A stretch of DNA of 64,000 bases from Loxodes magnus. Lineage: Eukaryota > Ciliophora > Karyorelictea > Loxodida > Loxodidae. The notes under the pieces are model-generated. The model was not told the DNA's origin and searched no databases. It saw only the letters and a list, made by a program, of their open reading frames with translations. The stretch spans positions 1 to 64,000 of the forward strand of contig CAMPDV010001230.1 in the NCBI GenBank assembly GCA_946699065.1. Direction: 5' to 3'. Made by a program: the position numbers and the translations under genes. Positions 14,621 through 27,795 of the stretch are shown in pieces (within the stretch, counting starts at the first letter, position 1; the number at the start of each line of letters is the position of its first letter).

Positions 14621-17568
14621 ATGGAAATTATTCTGATTCTAGACTTTTTAGCCTTTTCTATTTCTTAAGCATATCCTGATTTTTTTCCTATTTAAGATAC
14701 AGATGCTGTGAGATATTACTAAGGTACAGAATCTATAATATAAAAATAATTTAAGGATTATGGATATGATCCTATTAATCAAACTAAAATTAGCATTACA
14801 GCTTGAATTAAATTCGATAAAGAAGACTAACCTTAAAATTCGGGTATTTTTGCAAAAATTTTAAAAAATCCGCAAAACTGCATTAATTTAATAATTAATC
14901 AAAATTTTACAATGCAATCAACTGAATTCTACATTTAAACTAATTTAAATAATGATAAAAAATAAAATAACTTGAAAGTCAGCTTTGTAAGTGATATTTG
15001 AGTATTTGTAGGATTTTCTTTAACCTAAAGCGGATAGCTTTTTCTAGCTTTAACTCACTCCTAACTTAATAATATATTTTAAACAAATACAATTCAAAAT
15101 GCTTATTGAATATAATTTAATTAAAGTGACTTTATTTGATAAGTTGTTTAAGCTGCTAAATATAGAGGATTTGTTTATTCTCCTAAATATTATAAGAATT
15201 ATGCTTTAAATTTAGACGATATTACAACTATTTTTAATCAACCAAATCAAGGATTTACCTCTCTTGGTAATAATCTTCCATGTTATTCTAACTGCTTAAA
15301 ATGTTATGGATAAAATAGCAATAATTGCTTATAATGTATAGAAAGTTTAACTTATTAGAACGATACTTGTATTTGTCTTCAGAAACTTTCTCTTGATATT
15401 GTTTGTGCTTAATTTTGCCCTTCTACCTAATAAGACTCGGACTTAGATAATCAATGCGATTTTTGTAATGTGACTATTCCCTTTTGTGAAGAATGTTCTT
15501 AAGCTGGAGATATCTGCTATAAATGCTCTATTTTTTCGTACTGAGATGGAAAATCTTGTGTTTAATGTACTTCATACAATCCATTTTGTGCTACTTGTAA
15601 CAATTAAACTTGCCTTACATGCTAATAAGGTAAAAAGCTTATCAACTAAACGTGCTAAGATTAATGTATAGACTAAGAATAAGATTATAACTAAGATGGT
15701 ATTTGTTTACCTTGTGATTAGTAATTTAGTTTTTGTGATAGATGTAATGATACATAATGCTTATAATGCAAAGCAGGTTATTTCCTTTATTAGTAATAAT
15801 GCAAATAATGCTAAGAAGCTATTTATAATTGTTCTGAATGCTCTTAAGATGGAAAAGAATGTCGTAAATGTGAAGAAAGGGAATTTGAATTTAACGGGAC
15901 TTGCTAACCTTGCTCAATAATTTCTAACTGCGAGTATTTTTGAGCAAATAACAACTAAAGTGTTGAATGCATAAGCTGCTAGTAGAATTATACTCTTACT
16001 AATAATAATAGTTTCATATAAGAAATTTCTAATTAAAGCTTGCTAAACTAAACTGAGAATTAAAGTGATAATGAACTTGTTTATTATAACAACCTAGATG
16101 ACTTTAATATTTCAACTTTTGAAAAATAGTTTATTTATAGCACAAATATAGTAACTTAAATTGAAATTTACATAAATACTGCTGGGTCTGTAATTATGAC
16201 AGTTTCTTCCACTATTGCTTTATCTAGATTTTCATCAGGTTAAGCTTAATTTTTTTCAGCAGTTCTTATTACTCAACTTATATTAATGAACGCTTTTGTA
16301 GATGTTGAAAGAACTGACAATATAAATGCATACTATTTCATGAATTTCAGAGGTAACGAGCCTATGTCAGGAATAAATAACAACGATTTTCTAAGCTTCG
16401 ATTTAGATTCTAAGAATTTAGAAGTAGATAAAGAAATTTACATTTTAATGAACTATGAGAGTTATACCTTAATAGCTAATTTAATAAGTGCTTTCTTTAT
16501 TTTAGCTATATTATACCTAATAGATTTCATTCTTATTGTAATAGGAAGATTAAAATGGAAAGATAAAATAGAATAATTGAGAAGCAAATTAACAAACAAG
16601 AAATATATTTCTTTGGTTTATAACTTAAAATATATTCAAATAACAAATGCAGTTATGTTATAGTTATATCACTTTAGTTTAAGTGATTGGTATACTGGCT
16701 TAAATTCTTTCCTTGCTGTAGTAATTTTAGTAAGTTTTTAATTTAGAACATTCAACTATACTTTATTTTCTAAAACTATCAAATATGTATAAAATATTTT
16801 AAACTTAAGGTATAGTTTAATTAGACAAATGATGAGCAAGTGAAAAAGGAGTTAGAAGAGATGAAAGAAAAGTATGTGATTTACTTTGAGTAAATAAAGT
16901 AAAATACTAAGCTACAAGTAATTTTCTAAATCTTCTTCTTGATTAGAAGATTTCTTCTCTCTTTTGCAGCTGTTATACTTGTAGAGTTCTAAATAATCTA
17001 AGTAATAATGTATCTATTAACTTGTTTGCTTCAGCTTGCTTACCTAGTTCTTTGCAGACCTTTTATAAGTACTTTATTACTGTTTTAGGAGATAGTAGGT
17101 GAAGTAGTGCTTATAATAGTTTATTTATTCAGCTTTTATTATAGAGCAAATGGTGCCAAAACATTAGCAAATGAAAAAATTTAAGAAGCTGAAAATTTAG
17201 GTAAGTTTCAAGTGTTTACTTGCTGCCTTTATACAATACTTGCATTAACAATTTCGATAGTATTATTAATAAGGGATTTGCATGCTTAATGAAAATAAAG
17301 CAAATAAAAGAAAAAGAAAGTTTAATAAGAAATTATCGCATAAAGATTAATGAACATAGATATAAGGAACGAAAGCGTCATATAATTAGAGCTAAATTCT
17401 ACAAATAAATTAACTTCAAGAGAGGAAAAAAGTTCTTAAGATCTCACTAAAGATAAAGTTTAACAAAACGATTCAAAAATAAAATTTTTAAATCAAGGTG
17501 TTAAAAGCAGGAAAAGGAAGTAGAAAATCAAAGAATAGAAAAGGAGAATTATGATTTTAGAAAATTGA
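14621..17568 (+). CDS. Large cell-surface protein: LamG-like domain, Cys-rich repeats, multi-pass membrane domain (family member B)
   Basis: Exons 14621-16729 and 16747-17568 encode about 976 residues. The start is the first ATG of a signal peptide (MEIILILDFLAFSISQA). An N-terminal lectin/LamG-like part holds I-T-A-W-I-K-F-D, with its Trp encoded by TGA, and D-I-W-V-F-V-G-F. The Cys-rich region (roughly residues 225-480) has motifs such as C-E-E-C, C-Y-K-C, C-x-T-C and C-x-K-C. Conserved M-N-A-F-V-D-V then begins the membrane part, which has about 7 hydrophobic segments and L-V-L-C-R-P. The tail is Lys/Gln-rich with D-L-T-K-D-K. The last TGA (17566) lines up with the first tail TGA of member D, which supports it as the stop. 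Closest relative in the window: member D. Function is inferred only as a surface receptor, channel or coat protein. Confidence 0.88.
16730..16746 (+). other. 17-nt intron in family member B
   Basis: GTAAGTTTTTAATTTAG, identical in sequence and position to the intron of member D. Without splicing the downstream frame loses all similarity to the paralogs; with splicing the charged loop N-x-E-x-x-K and the last membrane segments align. Confidence 0.9.
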
Positions 17569-19097
17569 GATTTAACATTTAACTTTTTTACTAGAATTTA
17601 GTTAATTAAATTTATACAATTATAAACAATTTGCTGGCTTATCATTATAAAGCTTAACTAGCTATTTTATTTTCTATTAGTTAGTTAATTGAAATTCTCT
17701 TTAAATATTATCTTCCATTATTTATTTTATTCTCTAAGAACCTTCTTCTTATTAAATTTTTATTTTATATTCATTTATTATTTTTAATTATATTATCAAA
17801 GTTATTAGATTTTAATATTCGTGGCTTGTATAAAATTCTTTGGAAATATAGCTATCATAGATTCATAGCATTATATCAATTTTCATCATAATATTCACTT
17901 TTTATTTATTTTTTTTGAATTAACTTTCTAAATTCTCTTAAATAGTTTTAAAACATGAATTTAGCTAGTTTAGTTATCTAAAAATAAATATGATTTTTTG
18001 ATGTAATAGGGTATTGTACTATTATCCCTAATTCATAAATGTATTACATTATGTAGTTAGATTAAGCAACTTAAAATTATTTATTTAATTGATAATTATT
18101 AAAATAAACTTTATGCTTAGCTTACATTAATGTAAACCAATTGCATTATATTAAGCTTTTAAGGATATAACTAAAGTTATTAGTAATATCATTTTAGCTT
18201 GCTTTTTTATTTATTGTTTACTAAAATTTTAGATACTCTAAACTTTTATTTCCCCTCTTTATTATAAATTTTTAAAAATTAGCAATATTTAGGGAAAAGA
18301 AAGGATAAATAGGATTTAAAAGAAGTAAATATATAATCTAAAGCTAGCAATAGAATAAAAATATATCTAGCATTCATCTCATTTTAATTAATTTTTCTTT
18401 TCGCGAAACATTAATTATTTACTTTGATATCCTACAGCTTAGAGATTCTAATTTACTTTATATAATAATAATCAAAAACATATAGAAGAAAGATAGTCAT
18501 TTTTAGTAAATATTCAGCTAATTGAATGCAAAAAGAGAATAAACTTAACAGGTATAAAGCATAGTTGATAAGCTTATTACATAAATTAGCTTTAGAATTA
18601 AAAGATAGAAGTTAAATTTTATTTCTATATCAACAACAAAAAAATTCACTATATTTTTATCCTTGAATCTCCTTCTAAAAGAAAGAAGCGAAGAGTTACT
18701 TTCTGTATAAATTAAGAGATAAAGGAAAATGTAATAAGCTAATATAATAAAAGTTAGAAATTAAAAATTAATATTAATAACTTTAAACATATGATATGAT
18801 GAAAAAGGATAATTATATAATAGAGTTATTAAATCACTTAAGAGAAAGAGCAATCATTTCTTTATATCTCAAATAGTGAGAGACAAATTACCTATACTTT
18901 GTAAAAATTAAGATATTAATAAAGCATTTTATTTATTTGAATCAACTTTATTAAGATTAATTGTATATTTATTTAATTTTCTAAAAAATAGGTAAAGCAG
19001 CTGGTCGTTAAATACAAGCTTTCTTAATATGATATCTTTTTAGACTTAGACTACCTAATTTAAAGAAAAGTGTAAAGAGCTAGAATCAAGACAGCAG
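17569..19097. other. AT-rich intergenic DNA downstream of member B
   Basis: No firm gene. A short Lys/Arg-rich peptide frame near 18660-18720 and a G-containing patch near 18990-19030 stand out slightly. Neither is conserved elsewhere in the window. Confidence 0.35.
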
Positions 19098-19700
19098 ATG
19101 AAATATAAATAATTTTTTAAAGACAATAAAATTTCTTTAGAATATATCCAGTTTTTTTTAATTTATTTAGAGGAATTAGACTAAATTTATATTCAATTAT
19201 TTAGCTTATTTGATTTTTTAATTTATCGAAGGCTATTTGAAGAACTTTGGTGAAAAATCCTTGCAACACAAAATGTGTCAAGATAAATCTGCAATGTATA
19301 AATAAAATTAGCTACAAATTATAAATCTCATTCTTGAAGATACCTTACATCTAAATAGGAACACAAAGCAAATATTTTCTTTATCAGAGCCCTAATAATT
19401 AAGCTTGAAAAATAGGTATTTTATAATGCTTTTATCTATCTTGCTAATGAATTTTAAAAATTAGATGATTGAATCTAGCACTCATACTACATGAATATTA
19501 GATGATAATTATTTAGCTAAAAATTTTTATTAAATAAAGCAACTAGAATTATTATTCTATAAACATGAATCTGATATTTTTATTAAGATAGTTGTTTATA
19601 AGTAAAATTCCTAAAATGGAAAGTTAGAAAGAAGAAAAAGGAATGATTTATTAAAGAAATAACTTCTTAAATATAATACTTATCTTAATTAATAATAAAT
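19098..19700 (+). CDS. Probable gene of unknown function, copy 1 of a duplicated pair
   Basis: An ATG at 19098 opens a frame rich in aromatic and hydrophobic residues (I-Y-I-Q-L-F-S-L-F-D-F, then Y-K-S-H-S-W-R-Y-L-T-S-K and Y-L-A-N-E-F-Q). From about 19150 to 19655 the DNA matches 27288-27783 at roughly 90 percent by eye. In the stretch Y-K-S-H-S-W to H-S-Y-Y-M-N-I-R the same frame is kept in both copies. Further upstream and downstream, single-base indels put the copies out of phase, so one or both may be pseudogenes. No known domain was recognised. Start and end are uncertain; the end is set where similarity stops. Confidence 0.35.
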
Positions 19701-21060
19701 ATAATAATCATCCTGCTCAATTAAACTATTTCCTTACTTACTCTCTTAAATTTAAAATAGAGTTTACTTTATAAATAATTCAAAATTAGTGAAGCAAGGA
19801 AATAGTTAATAAAGCTAAATTTAAATGTCTAATGAGGAGAATTAAATATATTTCTAGCTGCTTATTAACTTTTAAGAGTATTTATTTTTTATTTTGGAAA
19901 GATAAAGCTAGATATATCAATTGTTACTTGGAAATCAATCAATTAAAAACCTTTTTAAACAAATTATTAAATTAATATGAACAAATTATTAGAAAATTAA
20001 TTGTTAGAAACCAAATATATATCTCATTTCTTTGATTTTCTTTGATATAAAGATAGTATCATCATCCTAACAAAGGAACGACAATCACTAAGATTACTAT
20101 AATATTTTCATTAAGATAAGAAAAAATATTTTAATAATTTAAACTAAATTTACTATAAAAGTTACTTGAGAATTGTATGAAAAAATCACACTCGAAAATA
20201 GAATTTTATAGTTATTATTTATAATTTTCTAAATAATGAAAAATAAAATGAAATTGGTGTCTTATAAATAATAAACTGATTATAAATTAACTATTAATAT
20301 GAGGTATATTTAGTCTATTATAAATAAAAAGTCTTAGAAAATATTTTTATCTCTTATTTATTAATAAAAGGTAGCTAAATCAGAAAATATAAATCATATT
20401 GCTAGTTTATTAGATGAAAAATTATTATTTTACTAGATATTAAAATTTTTCTTTCGTTATTTATTTAAATAAAGGCTTTGCTTCTTAGTTTATTTTTAAT
20501 TAATCCTCTATCAAATTAATAAAATCTCTAATTTTTAATTTAATAAAAAATTAAATTAAGTTTTTCATTTAAAATACCTTTTATAAATTTATTACTGTTT
20601 TAAGATTAAAGTACAAGAGCTAAAAACATTTAATATAAAGATTAGAAAGAAATTAAGAAATATTTACTATCCAATTATTTAGATTGCTTGTAGACAAATT
20701 TAAAGCTAAAAATTAAAAAGTGAATAAACTAATTAAAAGTTTAAAACCCATTTATCTTATTTTTTATTTTATCAAGTATTTATTATAATTTTATTTTTGG
20801 AAAACTAAGAAAAATATTTAAACTAAGATGAAAAATCTTAAAATAGAATGAAATTAAATAAATTTTTTAAGGATTTATTATATTTATTCCAAATAAATGT
20901 TTAATATATTTATCTACTAGTTATTTATAAATTCTTTTTAATATTTACTCAAAAATAATCAAAATGTGTAAGATAGAGCTAATTAACTTTTATTTATAAG
21001 AGAAATAAATTTTATCTTTTAGATTAAAATTAAATATGTTTTATTTAAGTTTATAATTGC
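19701..21060. other. AT-rich intergenic DNA
   Basis: Nothing recognisable on either strand between the duplicated segment and the 3' end of the minus-strand family member. Confidence 0.4.
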
Positions 21061-21321
21061 TCAATATATCATTGTCTCATCCCTATTTTTTTCTTTGATA
21101 AATAGATTTTCGAAATAATTCCGTAGATAATTAATTTTATTTTTATTTCTTTCTCCTTTGCTCATTTTTTCTAACCATTCCTCTACATATTCCATAAATT
21201 TCTAATCGCTAGGCATTTCTATTCCTTTTTTATAGATTTTTAGTTCTTTATTTTTTATAGAATTTTTTAAGTTTTCTACATTAATGTTTTGCTTTACAGC
21301 TTCATCGATAAAACTTTTCAT
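21061..21321 (-). CDS. Small ORF or frameshifted tail of family member C
   Basis: An ATG at 21321 opens 86 codons to a TGA at 21061, with a convincing charged composition (F-I-D-E-A-V-K-Q-N-I-N-V-E-N-L and Y-V-E-E-W-L-E-K-M-S-K-G-E-R) and one TAG-encoded Gln. It overlaps the last codons of member C in the +1 frame. It could be the true C-terminal tail of C after a frameshift or an unrecognised intron, or an independent small gene. No GT-AG intron of suitable length and phase joins the two cleanly. Function unknown. Confidence 0.45.
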
Positions 21322-24300
21322 TATTTTTTCTTTTACTATGAAGTAAATTAAGCTTTTCGTTCATTTTTATCTTTTTTTCTTCTTCAGAATAATTATTTGA
21401 TTGATTATTTTATTTCCCAGTAAAAATAAAATTTGATTAGTCTTAATTAAAATTTGTCTAGTTTATATTAAAAGAATCTAACTCTAATTGTATTTATTAT
21501 CTTTTACTTACTAGGATAGAATTATTATTATCTGAGCTTATTTAACTTCTTTTACTTCTGAAACTTTTATATTTATCAAGCATAAGTTTAAAGAAAATTA
21601 TTAATCCTACTATAAAGTTGCAAAGTGTGAGCATACTTATTAACACTATACCACATTTACCTGCATTATCATACATCTTTTCAGTTATTAGTTCTCTATG
21701 TTACTTATCAAAAGCAACGAAGCAATAGTCTAAAAGGTAAATTATTATAATAACTAATTCGTTGAACAGACTCAAAAACTTATCTACCTTAGATTTATAA
21801 GGATTTAGATTAAGCAAATACATACTATTTGCTACACATAAAATATCATAGTGGTTATTTATAGCTCAGGTATATTTTAAGCGAACACTATAACTAGACT
21901 TATTATAAATCTCCTTAGAATGAAAAAAACATAGAAATAGGATGATCATAAGTTATCTTTATAGTTGAACTCTTCAAATAAACTTCCATATTGCATCATC
22001 TTTTTTCTTCTTCTTATTAACTATTTTATTTATTAAGTTTTTTCATTTCGAAGGCTTTGAAATTAATAAAGGCTATAAATAAAATCTAAATAATCTTTAA
22101 TATAAAATAAACTTACCAAAAATAGGAAAGCTAAAATAGAATTTAAGCAAGCATATCAATCATACCACTAAAGATTTTAAAGCTGTAACCAAACTGCATT
22201 TCATATTTAAAAGTTGTTTATAATGCCAAATCTAATAAACGAACAGAACTTAAAGTGGGATATAACTTTCTTAAAGTATTGATTTATTTTCCAAAACCGG
22301 GAAATAATCGAACAGTTAAGAAAAATTAAAAGTTAAAGAATTATTTCAATAATAACTTTATAAGCATTAGATAAGAAAGTATGCTCACTATAATTATATA
22401 GATTAAGATTTTCATTTTATATCTAATCATTTTCATTTTTTGTTAATAAAAGATCTTAAACACCAAAATCGAAGTATAAAACTCCTACTTATATGAGACT
22501 ATATAAATATTTTAGCTTAGAAGGAAATTTAGATTCAGCATTCCATTTATGCTTATTAGTTCATTTAATAAAATTATTATTCAAAATAAAGTAAATCCTG
22601 TTGTGCTTCCCTACTAAATGAAGACATATAGTACGGCTGAAGATATAATTGAGTTTGCTAGTATTTAATTAATATCACTTTGTATCTTTAAATAACTTTT
22701 GAATTTTTCTGAAAGATCTTTAAACTCTTCACTGTTTTAATCAGTTTTATTTTACTAAGACGGCATACATTTTCCATCTTATCAATCACAAATCTCCTCC
22801 TATTCAATGCAATTTTATTCATCAAATAATTGAGAACATTTTGAAGCATCATTTTAGCATTCTTAACACATTTCAATACAAACATCATTATATTTCGTAT
22901 AATTTTCTTTACATTTGATGCAATAAACTTATCTATTTAAATTTACTAAGCATATTTAGCAGTTGAAAATTAAAGAAAAAGATTGGCAAATTCCAATTAA
23001 TTCAAATTAATTTTCATCACATTTATCAACGCAAGTCTTATTTTAAGACACGAGATATGGTTCAGAACATTCACTGCAAGCTTATCCATTGTTATTACAC
23101 TTCTCACAATTTTTTATTGAATTTTCACATTTATAGCATATTTAATCCTATAAATAATAACTTTCATTCGGACATTTTTCTACGCAACTTCCGTAAAATA
23201 AAACAAAACCTTCAGAACATTATGTACAATATTAAGCATGATCTTCACATAATTCACACTTTTCTATTTCTTCACTGCAAAGTCTACATTATTAATCATT
23301 TTAAGTTAAAAAATATTAATTTGAAATACATTTTTTACAAGTCATGTTTATATCACATCTCTCACAATCTTTTAACTCTTCTTTACAAGGTTCGCATATT
23401 CCATCTTAATCGTAATCTTATTCTGTTTCTACACAACTATACTAGCAAGATTTATTTGTTAACTTCAATTAAGTATTTTCACACTTATAACATTCTTTTC
23501 CATCCTAAGAACATTCTGAACAATTTTAAATAGCTCCTTAGCATTTTATGCATTATTACTGATAAAGGAAATAACCTACTTTGCATTATAAACATTCTTT
23601 ATCATTGCATCTTTCACAAAAACAAAATTATTAATCACAAGATAGACAAATTCCATCTTAGTTATAATCTTATTCTTGTTCTATACATTAATCTTAGCAC
23701 GTTTAGTTGGCAAATTTTTTACCTTATTAGCATGTAAGGCAAGTTTAATTGTTACAAGTAGCACAAAAGGAGTTGTATGAAGTACATTAAACACAAGATT
23801 TTCCATCTCAGTATGAAAAAATAGAGCATTTATAGCAGATATCTCCAGATTAAGAACATTCTTCACAAAAGGGAATAGTCACATTACAAAAATCACAATA
23901 ATTATCCAAGTCTTCATCTTATTGTATGGAAGGACAACTTTGAGAGCAAACTTGTTTCAAAGAAAGTTTATAGTAACAAGTACAAGAATCGTTTAAGTAA
24001 CTTCAACTATCTAAGCACAACAGACAGTTATTAGCACTATTTCCATAACATTTTGTACAGTTTGAGTAGCATGGAATCTGTATAGAAAGTGAAATGAAAC
24101 CTTAATTTGGTTAATTGAAAATAGTTTAAAGTTCAGCTAAATTTAAAGCATAATTTTTATAATATTTATGGGAGTAGATAAACCCTCTCAATTTTCAAAT
24201 GCTAGCAATAATATAAATTTAGGTATTATTATCAAAATTTAATCATTTTGTATCTTGACTTACTTTTGTTACGAAAACATTATTGAGTTGAGAGTGAGTT

Positions 24301-24733
24301 AAAGCAAACAAAAGTTATCCGTCTTAAGTTAGAAAAAATCCAACGAATACTCAAATATCACTTATAAAACTGATTTGTATATCATATCGTTATGGAGTAT
24401 CATTATAAATTATTTTAGCACTAAAATTAGATTTTTAGTTTTAAACATCTTAATTTAAAGCTATCCTTAAATATCTTTAAACATCAACTCAAATTTAACT
24501 ATAAACTCCAAAATTATCTTTTGGTTGTTAATTTAAATCAAACTTTATTCAAGTTGTAATACTAAATTAAGTTTGATTTGAAGGATCATAACCATAATCT
24601 TTAAATTATTTTCAAATTTAACTCTAGTTTCCTGTGTAATATGTAGGTGATCAGCAACTTAAATATAGAAAAAGTCAGGATCGGCCTAATAAATTGAAAG
24701 CATCAAAATGCTGAGCATGAGGTACTTTACCAT
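21302..24733 (-). pseudogene. Decayed, inverted family member C (LamG-like, Cys-rich, membrane)
   Basis: The only family member on the minus strand. ATG at 24733 gives a signal peptide (MVKYLMLSILMLSIYQA) and P-D-F-F-Y-I-Q as in D. One base is missing about 85 nt in, relative to D, after which the LamG-like part (I-T-T-W-I-K-F-D) and the Cys-rich part read in another frame. The N-terminal half is close to D and B, while the membrane half is much more diverged. Recognisable pieces are D-W-Y-A-C-L-N-S, G-S-L-F-E-E-F-N-Y-K, F-F-I-L-R-R-F and N-P-Y-K-S-K-V-D-K-F-L. They fall in several frames, so at least three or four frameshifts are needed across 21.7-22.1 kb. Sequencing errors cannot be excluded, but clustering in one half suggests decay. 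The family intron may survive at 22086-22116. Confidence 0.7.
22086..22116 (-). other. Candidate intron of member C at the conserved family site
   Basis: On the minus strand, GTAAGT begins right after the L-A-F-L-F-L segment, where the paralogs have their intron. The next suitable TTTAG gives 31 nt, longer than in the other copies (17-20 nt). An alternative acceptor gives 22 nt. Because the copy is decayed the boundary cannot be fixed. Confidence 0.45.
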
Positions 24734-26564
24734 TTCTTTAATCTTAAATTATATTAAATGTATAAAGAGATAATTAAAAATAATTAAGCATTAAAACAAA
24801 TGAATGCTAATTTTATAATTATCTAAAACTTCAACCTATTAAACTATTAATTTTATCCTAATAAACAAACTCAATTATCCTAATTTATTGATTAGGGTAT
24901 TTATAAATTTTTTCTGCTTCTCAAGTTCTCACGTTATATCTAAAAATATTATAATTATTTTTTTATTATTTATTTCTCTTAAGTTATATTTATAAATAAT
25001 TAATAATCTAGAATCACTTTGAAGGAAAATTAATTTTCTGGTTTTATAAAATATAAAATGAAAATAATGTTTCCAATTGTATCTCAAGACTCTTGATTTT
25101 CTTTTTAAGTTGAATAAGATAATTTGCTTATAGATTAAATTTAAAAAGCTAATATCTTCTTTTGTTCAATTTATCTTATTGCTTTTTTCTTAAGTAATTG
25201 ATTTTAAGTTTGATAAAGCTTCTATTTTAAGACTTAAGAAAGAGGAGTTCAAAACCTATTTGAATTTTTATTTTTATTAAATGTTTCAAAATCCATATAA
25301 ATTGAATATGTTTATTAATTAAAGCTTATAATTTTTATTAATTTAATAAGCTTCTAATTTAAATAATTAGTAAATAAGTATTAATGCTTATCTAAATCTC
25401 TTTCCTTTGCCTCTTTATAGCAGTTTATTATATTTATTAAAAGTTTTAAGTTTTTTAGATTATAATTATTTTCTACTTTTCTTTGGTCTGATGATAGCCT
25501 AATTTAATTTTCGTATTTTGTGTCTTAATTATTTAATAAATACTAACTACTTTTAAACTAAATTAGCAACTCTTATTATTTTTAAAAATATTCCTAGTTT
25601 TTCTTATTATGCAGGAATAAAACTAAAGAATTATCTAAAATTGAGAGATACCTTAATAAAAGGTAAATTTTGGATTTGCTAGTTCTACTACAAGATTATA
25701 ATTTAGTGAACTTATTTAAAATTACTAAGATAATAAAGAATAATAAGTTAATAAGGTATTTTTAAGTATTTCTATGAAATTCTTTAGAATCATTTACTAT
25801 AAACTAAGCTACTTATTTTAAATGTTAAATTTATTTTATATTTTAATTATTAAATTAAATCTAATATCCATACACTCTTACCATTTATATTGCTTTTAGC
25901 AAGAATTTCTTTGTATTTTCTTAAATTATTAATTATATACTAAAGGGCTAATTCAAAGACCTATTATTTATATAGATTTTAATCTAAGAATATGTTTCTT
26001 TTATTTAGTTAAAATAATAAAATTAAAGCATATGCTTTTATTATCTTCCTTGTTACTCTTTATAATTTTAAGACTCAAATTAATTTTATACATTCTACTT
26101 TGAAAATTCAGATTCTTAAAAGCTATTTAAATTGACATAAGATTTAAATATTTTTATCATATTTTGGTGAAGAATATGTTGAGATTGGATACAAATGGAA
26201 TATTATTTAGCATATGAGGAATAATACTCTTAGTTATAGAACTTTAATAACATTTTAGAAAAAATTAATAAAATCCATTTATAAACTAAAACTCCAAGCA
26301 ATTAAATTTTAAAAATTTAATTAAGTTTTTATATTAGTTCAATTTTCAAGGAGACTATACACAAATAAAAATTAAATAATGCTAGCATACACAAAATCTC
26401 AACAAAAAGCAAAGATAAAAAAGGTTTTATCACATAACAGTAATTTCTTGCTAAATTTATTATTAAATTACCTTATTGAAATACTAAAGAAATGATTACT
26501 TATATAAATATCTTATTTTAAGATTAAAATATAAAGTTGATTCTATTTTATTAGTAGCCAGTTA

Positions 26565-26765
26565 GTTTGAAATAATTAATAACTTTAAAGATTTTTTAAG
26601 TAATTAATAATAAAAGCATTCTCATTTGTTTGCTTATTTTTATATTTTTAAAGTAAATAAAATAAATCTAAAATATAATGATGTATTTTAAGATTCTCCT
26701 ATTAATGATTATCCAATATTGTTATTGTATAATTACTAAAGTTTATTAATATATTTAATAAGTTT
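26565..26765 (+). repeat. Dispersed AT-rich repeat, copy 1
   Basis: Shares an ordered series of words with about 52110-52315, including AAAAGCATTCT, AATAAATCTAAAAT, AGATTCTC and GTTAT. A weaker third match may lie near 59180-59240. No terminal repeats or coding capacity seen. Similarity was judged by eye, so the ends are approximate. Confidence 0.4.
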
Positions 26766-26794
26766 TTACCATTATATCCTTAAGGACTTGGAGT

Positions 26795-26880
26795 ACAAAT
26801 TGTAATTGTTCCCAAGCGGGGAATTGAACTCAGTCTAAAATAAAATAAATAGTTAATATCCTGTAATTAAACCACCCAAG
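26795..26880 (-). other. tRNA-like relic (T-arm and B-box-like sequence only)
   Basis: On the minus strand, GAGTTCAATTCCCC resembles a tRNA T-arm/B box, preceded by GTGGTTTAATTAC, which is D-arm-like. The acceptor and T stems do not pair properly, so this is at best a degenerate tRNA or tRNA-derived element. Confidence 0.25.
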
Positions 26881-27079
26881 TAATTAAGCAATAAGTAATT
26901 ATAAATTTTAAAGGATATACATATTCATATATTAATTATTTTGCTATATAAGCTATTTAAAAATAATCAAAAATACTAAATTTATTTATTATTCTTTTTA
27001 TTTAGTTTATCATTATTTGAGAACCTAAAAATGCTAAATTTGTATATATCTAATTTCAATTATTGCAATCATAGAAATG

Positions 27080-27795
27080 TATATAAAAAATAAACCTAAA
27101 GATAAAATTAAATAGAAAGGCTACCTTATTTATGAGGATTGTATACTGATTATAGAAAAGTTAAAATTAAAGGAATCTTTATTATTGTAAATAATCCTTC
27201 TTCCCTTAATGTAACCATCTTTAAAGTTATTAGTCAAGTAAAGCAATTTATATGATAATATCGTTATTTAATGAGAATATATTCAGTTTCTTTCAATTTC
27301 GTTTAGTGGAATTAGTCTAAATTTATATTCAATTATTTAGCTTATTTGATTTTTTAATTTATCGAATGCTATTTGACGAACTTTTGCGAAAAACCTTGTA
27401 ACACAAAATGTGCCAAGATAAATCTACAATATAAAATAAAATTAGCTATAAATTATAAATCTCATTCTTGAAGATACCTTACATCTAAATAGGAATACAA
27501 AGCAAATTATTTCTTTATCAGAGACCTAATAATTAAGCTTGAAAAATAGGCATTTTATAATTCTTTTATCTATCTTGCTAATGAATTTTAAAACTTAGAT
27601 GATTGAATCTATCACTCATACTACATGAATATTAGAATGATAATTATTTAGATAAAAACTTTTATTAAATAAAGCAACTAGAATTATTATTCTATAAACA
27701 TGAATCTGATGTTTTTATTAAGATACTTAGTTTAGAAGTAAAATTACCTAAAATGGAAAGTTAGAAAGAAGAAAAAGGAATTATTTAATTCCTGA
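27080..27795 (+). CDS. Probable gene or pseudogene of unknown function, copy 2 of the duplicated pair
   Basis: A single frame runs from about 27080 to a TGA at 27793. It reads R-L-P-Y-L-W-G-L-Y-T-D-Y-R-K, then the segment shared with 19.1-19.7 kb (Y-K-S-H-S-W-R-Y-L-T-S-K and D-D-W-I-Y-H-S-Y-Y-M-N), and a Lys-rich end (W-K-V-R-K-K-K-K-E). It differs from copy 1 by single-base indels around 27390-27440 and 27640. The two copies therefore cannot both be intact over their full length. Upstream of about 27270 it has no counterpart at 19 kb. No domain recognised; the start is not determined. Confidence 0.35.

Larger units (their letters stand above)
24734..27079. other. AT-rich intergenic DNA with dispersed repeat and tRNA-like fragments
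   Basis: No supported gene. It contains part of a dispersed AT-rich repeat (about 26565-26765, resembling 52110-52315) and T-arm-like words near 25245 and 26790 described separately. Confidence 0.35.

Noticed and set aside
15486..15920. Short ORFs inside the Cys-rich region of member B, and similar ones at 5003, 6053, 23681 and 30273
   Set aside because: They appear only because TAA and TAG are treated as stops. They lie in other frames of the long Cys-rich genes; the Cys-x2-Cys frame is the real one.
26795..26880. A functional tRNA gene
   Set aside because: Only a T-arm-like word and a D-arm-like word are present; the acceptor and T stems do not pair.
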